Of a stretch of DNA of 64,000 bases, positions 9,724 to 17,764 are shown in pieces; position 1 is the stretch's first letter; each line of letters begins with the position of its first letter. The translations under genes were made by a program, and so were the position numbers. The stretch is from NCBI GenBank assembly GCA_040394475.1, contig JBEBSD010000007.1, positions 71,295 to 135,294 on the forward strand, written 5' to 3'. The notes under the pieces were generated by a model. The model did not search any database. It was not told where the DNA came from and saw only the letters and a list, made by a program, of their open reading frames with translations. The DNA comes from JBEBSD01 sp040394475 (GTDB lineage: Bacteria; Bacteroidota; Bacteroidia; Cytophagales; Spirosomataceae).

Positions 9724-9758
9724 ATCGTACATCAAAAATCGTACATCGTAAATCAAAA
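9724..9758. repeat. Period-7 tandem repeat (ATCGTAC/ATCGTAA type), 5 units
   Basis: Five 7-bp units in one register: ATCGTAC, ATCAAAA, ATCGTAC, ATCGTAA, ATCAAAA. The array ends 4 bases before the lolA start codon, so it forms the gene's immediate 5' leader. Confidence 0.8.
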
Positions 9759-9762
9759 AGAA

Positions 9763-10401
9763 ATGAAATTTATCACCACTTTTTTAGTGACGCTTTTGTG
9801 CTGCAACCTGTTTGGTACGGCTGTTGCCCAGGACGAAAAGAAAGCCCTGACAATACTCGAAGCGATGAGCAAAAAGTACCAGGCGCTGAATTCTTTCAAG
9901 GCCGCCTTTACCTACACGGCGGATGGAGAAAAGGCGCAGAACGGAGAGGCCACGGTCAAAGGAGCCAAATTCAGGCTGAAAGTAGCCGGGCAGGAGATTT
10001 TCAATGACGGCGCCATTATGGCCACCTATATCCGGGAATCCAATGAAGTGAATATCCAGGATTTCGATCCGGAGGAAGTCGGTGACTTTAGCCCCGCCAA
10101 AATATACATGGCTTACAAAAATGGCTTTAAAAACGCGTATATCGGGGAAACCAAGGAAGGCGGAGAAACCTTCGAATCGGTTCGGATGGTGCCGGTGAAA
10201 GCCGATGGACAGGTTGCCAAAGTAGAGATCAAGGTCAATAAAGCCGACCGGTCGATTAAAAGCTGGAAGATTTTTCACAAGAACAATAAAGCGACCACCT
10301 TTGTGGTGAATCAGTTTACACCCAATGCAGCCGTTGCCGATACGTATTTTGTGTTCAATGCCAAAAATTTCCCGGGTGTAGAAGTGATCGACCTTCGCTA
10401 G
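9763..10401 (+). CDS. lolA: Outer-membrane lipoprotein carrier protein LolA
   Basis: 212 residues with a Sec signal peptide (MKFITTFLVTLLCCNLFGTAVA). The mature protein has the LolA pattern: an N-terminal helix (ALTILEAMSKKYQALNSFKAAFTY) followed by a half-barrel of beta strands. It shuttles lipoproteins released from the inner membrane across the periplasm to the outer membrane. It lies 71 bases after ftsK on the same strand, an order common in Bacteroidota. The leader is made almost wholly of a heptamer repeat. Confidence 0.85.
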   Translation: MKFITTFLVTLLCCNLFGTAVAQDEKKALTILEAMSKKYQALNSFKAAFTYTADGEKAQNGEATVKGAKFRLKVAGQEIFNDGAIMATYIRESNEVNIQDFDPEEVGDFSPAKIYMAYKNGFKNAYIGETKEGGETFESVRMVPVKADGQVAKVEIKVNKADRSIKSWKIFHKNNKATTFVVNQFTPNAAVADTYFVFNAKNFPGVEVIDLR

Positions 10402-10474
10402 AAGCTCACTTTACAGGGGTATGAGTAGGAGTACCTCGTCTCCCACGACAGCACGGCGAGATCAGGTCTCCATG

Positions 10475-10516
10475 CCTAACACCTAACACCTAAAACCTAA
10501 CACCTAATACCTAACA
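10475..10516. repeat. Period-7 tandem repeat (CCTAACA type), 6 units
   Basis: Six 7-bp units in one register: CCTAACA, CCTAACA, CCTAAAA, CCTAACA, CCTAATA, CCTAACA. The array ends at the base before the stop codon of pdxJ (10517-10519, minus strand) and lies in the convergent lolA-pdxJ gap. Confidence 0.9.
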
Positions 10517-11236
10517 CTAAACCTCCAGCTCTTTCAAATACATCGGAATGACATTCTCCAGTCCGTAATACAAAGCGTCGCAAATGAGCGCATGCCCGAT
10601 GGAGACTTCGTCGAGCCAGGGGATTTTGTTTTTGAGGTAGGCCAGGTTGTCGAGGCTCAGGTCGTGACCGGCATTCAGTCCCAGGCCAATGTTTTGTGCG
10701 GTTTCGGCGGCCCGGATGAAGGGAGAAACGGCTTGCAGGCGATCTTCAAAGTAGTGGCTGGCATAGGGTTCGGTGTACAATTCCACACGGTCTGCCCCAC
10801 AGGTTTTTGCCCCTTCTACCATTCGTTCGTCCGGATCCACAAATACCGAAACCCGGATATGGGCTTCTTTAAAAACGGCGACCAGTTCGGATAACTGAGC
10901 CCGGTGCGTAACCGTGTCCCAGCCGGCGTTGGAAGTGATGGCCCCCAGGGCATCGGGAACCAGGGTTACCTGCTCCGGCTTAACCGCCAGTACCAGTTCC
11001 ACAAAGCGCTTTTCAACCGGGTTGCCTTCTATATTGAATTCTGTTTTGATGATTTGCTTCAGGTCATAAACATCCTGGTAACGGATATGACGTTCGTCAG
11101 GCCGGGGATGTACGGTAATCCCCTGTGCCCCAAAACCTTCACAATCGGCAGCGACTTTGAGCAGGTTAGGGTTATTGCCCCCCCGTGAGTTCCGCAGGGT
11201 GGCAATCTTGTTAATGTTAACACTTAAGCGGGTCAT
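10517..11236 (-). CDS. pdxJ: Pyridoxine 5'-phosphate synthase
   Basis: 239 residues, the usual family length. Condenses 3-amino-2-oxopropyl phosphate with deoxyxylulose 5-phosphate to form pyridoxine phosphate, the last ring-forming step of the DXP-dependent vitamin B6 route; cytoplasmic TIM barrel. Diagnostic parts are VNINKIATLRNSRGG at the N-terminus, GITVHPRPDERHI (about residues 39-51) and the C-terminal VSIGHALICDALYYGL segment. It is divergent from yqeY and convergent with lolA. Confidence 0.96.
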   Translation of the reverse strand: MTRLSVNINKIATLRNSRGGNNPNLLKVAADCEGFGAQGITVHPRPDERHIRYQDVYDLKQIIKTEFNIEGNPVEKRFVELVLAVKPEQVTLVPDALGAITSNAGWDTVTHRAQLSELVAVFKEAHIRVSVFVDPDERMVEGAKTCGADRVELYTEPYASHYFEDRLQAVSPFIRAAETAQNIGLGLNAGHDLSLDNLAYLKNKIPWLDEVSIGHALICDALYYGLENVIPMYLKELEV

Positions 11237-11291
11237 ACGGTAATCGGGGCTTTTAATGGTTGAACGTTACAGGCGGTTTCCGCTCTTTTCG

Positions 11292-11299
11292 TATCTTTG
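11292..11299 (+). promoter_or_regulatory. Candidate -7 promoter element for yqeY-cvpA-rlmN
   Basis: TATCTTTG is an exact TAnnTTTG match 66 bases before the yqeY ATG. No good TTTG lies at the -33 spacing, so this is judged on the -7 box and position only. Confidence 0.45.
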
Positions 11300-11365
11300 T
11301 ACCTTTCTTGCAAAGTTAAGAAGGAGGCTTGCCAATTACACTTATAACGTCATTTATTTAGTATT

Positions 11366-11818
11366 ATGTCACTTAAAAGTCAGGTTGAAGAGGGGATCAA
11401 AAATGCCATGCGGGCAAAAGACCAGGATACATTACGGGCGCTTCGCGGGATTAAATCGCTTATACTGCTGGAGGAAACCAAAGGTGGGCAGGCTGGAGCG
11501 CTGACCACGGAAGATGAGCTGAAACTTCTGACCAGGGCAGCCAAACAACGACGCGAATCGGCGGAAGTATTTCACGCGCAGCAACGGGCGGACCTGGCCG
11601 GGAAGGAGGAAACAGAACTGGCTATTATCGAGCAGTTTCTTCCCAAACAGCTGACGGACGAAGAACTGACCGATAAATTGAAAGCGATTATCGAGCGCAC
11701 CGGCGCGTCGTCCGCAGCCGAAATCGGAAAAGTAATGGGGGCCGCCACCAAGGAACTGGCCGGTCAGGCCGACGGAAAAGTGATTGCAGCAAAAGCCAAG
11801 GCGCTGCTGGCCGGTTAA
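11366..11818 (+). CDS. GatB/YqeY domain protein
   Basis: 150 residues, the normal length. N-terminal helix (MSLKSQVEEGIKNAMRAKD) and the helical YqeY domain with the ELAIIEQFLPKQLTDEEL segment (about residues 86-103). The domain is shared with the tail of GatB and binds tRNA in amidotransferases; free-standing YqeY proteins have no settled reaction. The first gene of a likely operon with cvpA (24 bases later) and rlmN. Confidence 0.9.
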   Translation: MSLKSQVEEGIKNAMRAKDQDTLRALRGIKSLILLEETKGGQAGALTTEDELKLLTRAAKQRRESAEVFHAQQRADLAGKEETELAIIEQFLPKQLTDEELTDKLKAIIERTGASSAAEIGKVMGAATKELAGQADGKVIAAKAKALLAG

Positions 11819-11842
11819 CGTACCTGTAACGAAGCCTCCCCT

Positions 11843-12469
11843 ATGAAACTGCTTGACATACTCATCCTGATCGTATTGTTGTGGGGGGCAGTCCATGGGT
11901 ATAAAAAAGGGCTGCTGATTGAGATTGTCGGGATCATCGCCTTTGTCACTGCCCTGGTCGTCGGGTTTAAATTTCTCGGATTGGGTATGGAAATCCTGGA
12001 GCCTCATATTACTGCGGAGCTGGCGAGGAAAATCCTCCCGTTTATGGGGTTCGCGGTGATTTTTTTTCCAACCATTTTTTTAATCAACCAACTGGGCTAT
12101 TCCTTAAGAAGGACATTGCGTTATTCCATTTTGGGGTCCTTGGATAGCCTGGCAGGAGGCGCCGTCGGGTTGTTTACCTGGGTGTTTGGAACCAGTGTTT
12201 TCTTTTGGCTGTTAACCACTATCGGAGCGAAAATTCCGGAGCACCGTACAGAGGGAACATTCCTGTTCCCGATCGTTGTACCCATTGCCCCGGTAGTAAT
12301 AGCAAAAGCAGTGGAGTGGATCCCGGCAGGCAGCCGGATGATCAAAGCATGGAAGGAAGAATATCTTAACGGCGGTGCGCCCCCTGGCGAGGAGCCGGCT
12401 GCTGACACCACAATCAGTTTGAACCAACAACCTCTATGGTCATCACAAAAGCAGATATACGGAAATTAA
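11843..12469 (+). CDS. CvpA family membrane protein
   Basis: 208 residues. Four predicted membrane helices in the first 145 residues (for example ILILIVLLWGAVHGYKKGLL and IVGIIAFVTALVVGFKFL) match the CvpA/colicin V production family, an inner-membrane family linked to envelope stress and cell-surface functions. The C-terminal tail (about residues 160-208) is soluble and variable. The last 34 bases overlap the start of rlmN, suggesting translational coupling. Confidence 0.85.
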   Translation: MKLLDILILIVLLWGAVHGYKKGLLIEIVGIIAFVTALVVGFKFLGLGMEILEPHITAELARKILPFMGFAVIFFPTIFLINQLGYSLRRTLRYSILGSLDSLAGGAVGLFTWVFGTSVFFWLLTTIGAKIPEHRTEGTFLFPIVVPIAPVVIAKAVEWIPAGSRMIKAWKEEYLNGGAPPGEEPAADTTISLNQQPLWSSQKQIYGN

Positions 12470-13476
12470 CGGCGGAACAGCTGAAATCCTGGTTGTCGGA
12501 ACACGGGGAAAAAGGATTCCGGGCCAAACAGATACAGGAATGGCTATGGAAAAAATCGGCAACGACCTTTGAAGAAATGACGAGCTTGTCGCTCGCGACC
12601 CGGGAGTTGCTGAAGGAGAGTTTTTCTATCAACTCACTGGAGATAGCCACCCACCAGAAGAGCAGCGACGGGACGGTCAAGTCGGCCTTCCGCCTGGCGG
12701 ATGGAAACCTGGTAGAAGGGGTTCTGATTCCCGCGAGCGACCGTATGACGGCCTGTGTGAGCAGCCAGGTGGGGTGCTCACTAAGCTGTAAATTCTGTGC
12801 AACCGGCTATATGGAGCGGATGCGGAATCTGGAACCCGGGGAGATTTATGACCAGGTAGTCGCGATCGGCCGCCAGGCACAGGCGCATTTCGATCATCCG
12901 CTGACTAATATCGTGTACATGGGGATGGGAGAACCTTTGTTGAACTACGCCAACGTCCTGAAATCTATTGAGTATATTACGTCTCCGGACGGGCTGGGCA
13001 TGTCGCCGAAACGGATTACCGTATCCACAGCCGGCATCGCCAAAATGATCCGTAAACTGGGTGACGATGCAGTAAGGTTCCGGCTGGCATTGTCGCTGCA
13101 TGCTGCCAATGATACAAAACGGAATGAAATTATGCCTATCAACGAGACCAACTCACTGGATAGCCTCGCGGGAGCGTTGAATTATTTTTCTGAAAAAACA
13201 GGGAACCGGGTAACATTTGAGTATATTGTCTTTCAGGACTTCAATGATAGCCTTCAGGATGCCCGTGAATTGTGGGCATTTGTCAAAAAAGTGCCGGCAC
13301 GCGTCAACATCATCGAGTATAACCCGATCCGGGAAGCTGCCTTCAAAAATGCAGACGCCGACAAGCTGAACCGGTTTGCGGCGTTTCTGGAAGACCGCGG
13401 TGTAGTGGTCAGTGTACGCAGAAGCCGGGGAAAAGATATTGATGCCGCCTGCGGGCAACTGGCTAATAAAAATTAA
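12436..13476 (+). CDS. rlmN: 23S rRNA (A2503-C2) / tRNA (A37-C2) methyltransferase
   Basis: 346 residues. Radical SAM enzyme that methylates C2 of adenosine 2503 in 23S rRNA and A37 in some tRNAs. The cluster-binding CxxxCxxC is at Cys114, Cys118 and Cys121 (in GCSLSCKFCATG), the GMGEPL SAM-binding motif is about residues 160-165, and the resolving cysteine near the end is Cys339 (in DIDAACGQ). All catalytic residues are present. The start overlaps the cvpA end by 34 bases. Confidence 0.97.
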   Translation: MVITKADIRKLTAEQLKSWLSEHGEKGFRAKQIQEWLWKKSATTFEEMTSLSLATRELLKESFSINSLEIATHQKSSDGTVKSAFRLADGNLVEGVLIPASDRMTACVSSQVGCSLSCKFCATGYMERMRNLEPGEIYDQVVAIGRQAQAHFDHPLTNIVYMGMGEPLLNYANVLKSIEYITSPDGLGMSPKRITVSTAGIAKMIRKLGDDAVRFRLALSLHAANDTKRNEIMPINETNSLDSLAGALNYFSEKTGNRVTFEYIVFQDFNDSLQDARELWAFVKKVPARVNIIEYNPIREAAFKNADADKLNRFAAFLEDRGVVVSVRRSRGKDIDAACGQLANKN

Positions 13477-13481
13477 GTAAT

Positions 13482-13514
13482 ACCCTTATGTTAACAATTT
13501 GGTAACATAAGGGT
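13482..13514. repeat. Perfect 12-bp inverted repeat between rlmN and the phosphate transporter
   Basis: ACCCTTATGTTA (13482-13493) and its exact reverse complement (13503-13514) flank a 9-base loop. It lies 5 bases after the rlmN stop and 13 bases before the candidate -7 element of the next gene. No T-run follows. It could be a 3' hairpin for rlmN or an operator for the PiT gene. Confidence 0.85.
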
Positions 13515-13527
13515 GGTTGAGAATCTT

Positions 13528-13535
13528 TACTTTTG
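13528..13535 (+). promoter_or_regulatory. Candidate -7 promoter element for PiT transporter
   Basis: TACTTTTG matches TAnnTTTG exactly, 25 bases before the ATG at 13561 and directly after the inverted repeat at 13482-13514. The -33 element is not clear. Confidence 0.45.
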
Positions 13536-13560
13536 CCCCCGTATTTTCATAAGCTACTAT

Positions 13561-14982
13561 ATGTTTGGGTTAGAGACCGACATTTTTATTCTCCTCGCCT
13601 TCAGTTTGTTTGCTGCCTGTGCGTTTGAATTTGTAAACGGATTTCACGATACGGCCAATGCAGTGGCTACCGTTATCTACACCAACTCCTTAAAACCTAA
13701 CGTGGCTGTTGTCTGGTCGGGGTTTTGTAATTTCCTGGGAGTGATTTTCGGCGGGATTGCCGTTGCCATGGGTATTGTGAACTTGTTGCCTGTCGAACTT
13801 CTGATCGATCAGAATGTTTACCATAGTGTGGCAATGGTATTCGCCCTGTTGTTCAGTGCGATTATCTGGAACCTGGGCACCTGGTATTTTGGACTGCCCA
13901 GTTCGAGTTCACATACGCTTATCGGATCGATTCTGGGAGTGGGCCTGGCGTTCACTTTTATGCCGGAAAACAGCAAGGGGGTAGGCGTTAACTGGACGAA
14001 GGCCGGTGAGGTTTTTGCCTCTCTGCTGGTTTCGCCGTTGTTTGGATTTTCCCTGGCCATTATCATTATGTTTTTACTGCGGCGGATCCTGGACCGGTCG
14101 ATCCGGAAGATTGTGTTCAGCGAGCCGGCCAAAAACCAACCGCCTCCTGCATGGATCCGGTGGATCCTGATCACTACCTGTACACTGGTAAGTTTTTTCC
14201 ACGGTTCTAATGACGGGCAAAAAGGGGTAGGGCTGGTGATGCTGATTCTGATTGGGATTGTACCGGCCTATTTTGCAATTGACAGCAAAAAAGATCCTGA
14301 AAAACTGAATGTAAACCTGGTGGCAATAGAACGGATTGTCGGGAAGCTGGATAGCACGGCGCTGTCGAAAGCTGAGCGGGAATTATTTCATGAGGCCAGG
14401 ACCGAGATAGCCTCGCTTCGGAGCCAGATCGACCATCCCCTGGATGGTCACCACCTGCCGCAGGAGGAGCGCCTGAAGGCCCGCCGCTCGCTGCTGCTGA
14501 TTTCAAGGAACCTTACCGATATTGTGGGCGATGGCAAAACCTCCCTCACACAGGCGGAGGTAACCGCCTTAAAAAAAGAACTGGATAATGTGGATGGTAT
14601 CCGGCGCTTTACGGATTATGCCCCGGATTGGGTGATCCTCATGATCTCTATTTCCCTGGGTCTGGGGACCATGGTCGGATGGAAACGGATCGTGGTCACG
14701 ATCGGGGAAAAAATCGGAAAACAGCATCTTACCTATGCACAGGGCGCTTCGGCAGAAATTGTAGCGGCTTTCACCATCGCAGCGTCTTCGGGATTGGGAT
14801 TGCCGGTAAGTACGACCCATGTACTTTCTTCCGGGATTGCCGGGACCATGGTCGCCAATAAAGGGATAAAGAACCTCCAGGCCGACACGGTCCGGAATAT
14901 TTTGCTGGCATGGGTCCTTACCCTGCCGGTTTCGATGTTCCTTTCGGGAACCCTGTACATGCTGTTCCGCTGGATTTTCTAG
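13561..14982 (+). CDS. Inorganic phosphate transporter, PiT family
   Basis: 473 residues from the ATG at 13561 (MFGLETDIFILLAF); an upstream GTG would run through the promoter. The duplicated PiT signature is seen near the N-terminus (FEFVNGFHDTANAVATVIYT) and again as SFFHGSNDGQKGVGL and ASSGLGLPVSTTHVLSSG in the second half. A cytoplasmic loop of about 120 residues separates the halves. It imports phosphate with a cation across the inner membrane. No PhoU-like DUF47 gene is adjacent, although such genes often accompany PiT. The stop is 44 bases from the end of the convergent Usp gene. Confidence 0.92.
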   Translation: MFGLETDIFILLAFSLFAACAFEFVNGFHDTANAVATVIYTNSLKPNVAVVWSGFCNFLGVIFGGIAVAMGIVNLLPVELLIDQNVYHSVAMVFALLFSAIIWNLGTWYFGLPSSSSHTLIGSILGVGLAFTFMPENSKGVGVNWTKAGEVFASLLVSPLFGFSLAIIIMFLLRRILDRSIRKIVFSEPAKNQPPPAWIRWILITTCTLVSFFHGSNDGQKGVGLVMLILIGIVPAYFAIDSKKDPEKLNVNLVAIERIVGKLDSTALSKAERELFHEARTEIASLRSQIDHPLDGHHLPQEERLKARRSLLLISRNLTDIVGDGKTSLTQAEVTALKKELDNVDGIRRFTDYAPDWVILMISISLGLGTMVGWKRIVVTIGEKIGKQHLTYAQGASAEIVAAFTIAASSGLGLPVSTTHVLSSGIAGTMVANKGIKNLQADTVRNILLAWVLTLPVSMFLSGTLYMLFRWIF

Positions 14983-14994
14983 CGGTATCCGGCA

Positions 14995-15015
14995 GGGCCG
15001 GACGGGAGCCGGCCC
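14995..15015. terminator. Hairpin between convergent PiT and Usp genes
   Basis: GGGCCGG (14995-15001) and CCGGCCC (15009-15015) form a GC-rich stem with a 7-base loop in the 44-base gap between two convergent genes. There is no T-run, so a role as a bidirectional terminator is only likely from its place. Confidence 0.45.
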
Positions 15016-15026
15016 CCCGGAAATAG

Positions 15027-15854
15027 TTACTTATTGAGATGGTAGACCAGTAAAGGGATATGGGTCTGCATAACCAATCGCTTGCTCACGCTGGGGTCGA
15101 TCAGCAAGGCCTCCAGAAATCCTCTTTCCCGCGCCGAAACAATCAGCAGGTCGGCTTTTAGCTCATCGGCATATTGCTCAATGCCGTCAATCACCGAACC
15201 CGCCTCCCGGATGACAAAATCGTCATCGGTAAAATTGAATTGTGCTTTGATCTGATCGATGTACTGCCGGTCGTCCTGGATATTCGGCTGGGTCAGCGAA
15301 TTGACTTTCAGGAAAGTCAGCCGGGATCCCCAGCTTTGGTTAAGCGCAATGACCTTTTCAATGATATGGTTTTCCTCGAACTCCAGCTGTGTCGCATACA
15401 CGACTTCCTTGAATGCTTTGGGGACGACTGCCTGGGGCGGGATGATCAGTACCGGGATGTCGGCCTGTTTGACAATGGAGGTAGCCGAACTGCCGAATAA
15501 TTTGTCGATAAACCCGCCCTTGCCGGTTCTCCCGATGACGATCAGGTCGGCGTTTTTTGCACGGGCTTCTTTTTGTATCGTTTCCACGACAGGTCCCTGT
15601 ACCCAGATCGATTCGGCGGTGATGCCTTCCCGGGTAAGAAAGTCTACATTTTCCTGTAGGGTAGTCCGGAACGATTCTTCCATTTCCTCATAAATCGGCA
15701 AGGTGGCAATCCCGGAGGAAATATCCGGAATATAGGGTTGGTAGGCATGGAGCACATACACCCGGGCGCCCGTGTTTTTGGCGACTGTTTTGGCGGCGGT
15801 CAGCGCGCGTTGTGCGTTTTCAGAGAAATCTACGGGGACTAAGATCGTTTTCAT
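15027..15854 (-). CDS. Universal stress protein with two Usp domains
   Basis: 275 residues from the ATG at 15854 (MKTILVPVDFSENAQRALTAA); the longer open frame adds 49 residues unlike any Usp N-terminus. Domain 1 covers about residues 1-145 and carries the nucleotide-binding GRTGKGGFIDKLFGSSA segment; domain 2 covers about 150-275 and ends in a diverged version (SARERGFLEALLIDPSVSKRL). Usp proteins of the first type bind ATP and are made under stress or growth arrest. The target is unknown. Confidence 0.88.
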   Translation of the reverse strand: MKTILVPVDFSENAQRALTAAKTVAKNTGARVYVLHAYQPYIPDISSGIATLPIYEEMEESFRTTLQENVDFLTREGITAESIWVQGPVVETIQKEARAKNADLIVIGRTGKGGFIDKLFGSSATSIVKQADIPVLIIPPQAVVPKAFKEVVYATQLEFEENHIIEKVIALNQSWGSRLTFLKVNSLTQPNIQDDRQYIDQIKAQFNFTDDDFVIREAGSVIDGIEQYADELKADLLIVSARERGFLEALLIDPSVSKRLVMQTHIPLLVYHLNK

Positions 15855-16072
15855 AAGGCTTGTTTCTAAAGAATGAATACCATCGGACACAGGCACTGAA
15901 ATCAATACGTTGCCAGGCAATTGCCGGCGGAACTCTCCCACTTGGAACTGACGTCTGGTCTTATGACTGAAATAGTGAAACGTCTGAAGGATCTCCTGCA
16001 ACTTTTATGCCAAATTGTAAAAGAAAGTCCCGGGAAACAATGACGCCGGTCAGTATTTGAAAAAGTATAGGC

Positions 16073-17023
16073 TCACACTTCCGGTCCTTTGTCCTTTATA
16101 AAGGCGATCGTACGCCGGATCCCCTCGAATTTAGCCCTTTTAAGAGGCGATTTGCGAAACAATTCCCGGAAGGCATCCTCGGTTAACGCCTCCCAGTCAG
16201 TTTTCGAAAGCTCGAGCAGCTCCGGTTTGGGAGTGAATTCCGGATGTGAATGGGGACGGGAAAACCGGTTCCAGGGGCACACATCCTGGCAAATGTCGCA
16301 GCCGAAAATCCAGTCGTCGAATGTTCCTTTTACTGCTTCCGGGATCGATTCTTTCAATTCAATGGTGAAATAACTGATGCATTTGCTGCCGTCTACCACG
16401 TAGGGGGCTGCTATGGCGTCGGTCGGGCACGCGTCAAGGCACCGGGTACAGGTGCCGCAATAATCCTGAATCGCATGGTCGGGTGCGAGGTCCAAGTCGA
16501 GAATGATTTCCCCGATGAGGAAAAAACTGCCTGTTTTCGGAGAGATCAGGTTGGAATTTTTCCCCACCCATCCGAGTCCGCTGCGTTCGGCCCAGGCCTT
16601 GTCCATCACGGGTGCGGAATCTACAAAAACACGGCCATGGATGGCCCCGAAATGCTCTTCCAGGCTTTGGAGGAGCGATTTGAGTTTGCTTTTAAAAACA
16701 AAATGATAGTCTTCCCCGTAGGCGTATTTTGCAATTTTATAACTGGTTGAAGGCTGCTCCTGTTGGGGATAATAGTTGAGCAGCACCGAAATGACAGAGC
16801 GGGCGCCTTCTACCAGCAGGGTCGGATCAAGGCGCTTGTCGAAATGGTTTTCCATCCATTTCATAGTTCCCTGATAATTTTGCGAGAGCCATTTTTCCAG
16901 TCTCGGGGCTTCTTCTTCGAGAAATCCGGCCCGTGAAATCCCGCAGGCATCAAATTCCAGGGACGCTGCCAGTTCTTTTACCCGGGCGCTACGCTGTTGC
17001 AACAGAAAATCGTGAACTACCAT
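16073..17023 (-). CDS. queG: Epoxyqueuosine reductase
   Basis: 316 residues. Catalyses the last step of queuosine synthesis, reduction of epoxyqueuosine to queuosine in tRNA, using cobalamin and two 4Fe-4S clusters. The cluster motifs CGTCTRCLDACPTDAI and CDICQDVCPWN are intact at about residues 190-205 and 243-253, and the N-terminal cobalamin-binding part shows ARSVISVLLNYY. It is divergent from grpE. Confidence 0.95.
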   Translation of the reverse strand: MVVHDFLLQQRSARVKELAASLEFDACGISRAGFLEEEAPRLEKWLSQNYQGTMKWMENHFDKRLDPTLLVEGARSVISVLLNYYPQQEQPSTSYKIAKYAYGEDYHFVFKSKLKSLLQSLEEHFGAIHGRVFVDSAPVMDKAWAERSGLGWVGKNSNLISPKTGSFFLIGEIILDLDLAPDHAIQDYCGTCTRCLDACPTDAIAAPYVVDGSKCISYFTIELKESIPEAVKGTFDDWIFGCDICQDVCPWNRFSRPHSHPEFTPKPELLELSKTDWEALTEDAFRELFRKSPLKRAKFEGIRRTIAFIKDKGPEV

Positions 17024-17055
17024 ATGTCAAAGATACGAGTTTCGGGGCAAACGGG

Positions 17056-17068
17056 TGCCAACTTGTCA
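17056..17068. promoter_or_regulatory. Palindrome TGnCAAnTTGnCA upstream of grpE
   Basis: TGCCAACTTGTCA is a 13-base imperfect palindrome in which every position except three degenerate ones pairs with its mirror. It lies 70 bases before the grpE ATG and is followed by a half-site-like TTTGGCA at 17079-17085. No CIRCE element is present, so this is a candidate heat-shock operator, or else an operator for the divergent queG. Confidence 0.4.
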
Positions 17069-17137
17069 GGGTTCTCCGTTTGGCAAAGATATTTTACAGG
17101 AATAGCGTATCAGTAAAATTATTACAGTGTATCAATT

Positions 17138-17725
17138 ATGTCTGAAAATAACACAAGTGAAGCCGATTTCACTCCTGAAGAAATTGAATTTGTTGCAGAT
17201 ACTGACAATCCGTCGGCTAATGTGACGGAGCCGGCAACGGATGAAGATGCGGAGGGAGATGCCCCCGCAGAAAGAGATGAATTGGCCGAAGCACAAATTG
17301 AAATAGTGGAGTTAAAAGATAAATACCTGCGGCTTTATGCCGATTTTGAGAATTTCAGGCGCCGGACTTCTAAAGAAAGGCTGGATTTGATCGCTACTGC
17401 CAATGCCGACTTGCTTAAATCACTGCTTTCGGTGGTGGATGATTTCGAAAGGGCACAGGTTTCTTTTGAAACAAGCACCGAGGTAGCTCCTCTTAAAGAA
17501 GGGATTGACCTGGTATTTTCCAAGTTGCTAAAGTTACTGGAAAGCAAGGGCCTGCAGCCGATGAATGTGAAAGGAGAATCGTTTGACCCGGATTTGCACG
17601 AATCGGTGGCGCAATTCCCTGCCCCGTCGGAAGCTTTGAAAGGAAAAGTAATTGATGAAGTGGAAAAAGGCTATTATCTCAATGGCAAGGTGATTCGCTA
17701 TGCCAAAGTGGTGGTAGGTCAATAA
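17138..17725 (+). CDS. grpE: Nucleotide exchange factor GrpE
   Basis: 195 residues. An acidic, disordered N-terminus (about residues 1-45) leads into the long dimerising coiled coil (ELAEAQIEIVELKDKYLRLYADFENFRRRTSKERLD, described here as residues 48-84) and the C-terminal beta domain (SFDPDLHESVAQ). Speeds ADP release from DnaK. dnaJ follows after 39 bases; dnaK is not nearby. Confidence 0.95.
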   Translation: MSENNTSEADFTPEEIEFVADTDNPSANVTEPATDEDAEGDAPAERDELAEAQIEIVELKDKYLRLYADFENFRRRTSKERLDLIATANADLLKSLLSVVDDFERAQVSFETSTEVAPLKEGIDLVFSKLLKLLESKGLQPMNVKGESFDPDLHESVAQFPAPSEALKGKVIDEVEKGYYLNGKVIRYAKVVVGQ

Positions 17726-17764
17726 TAGCAACGTTTGCAGGTGATTAATTGAACAGACATAAAA

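Noticed and set aside
10592..11188. Plus-strand frames opposite pdxJ
   Set aside because: Antisense shadows of a well-conserved gene.
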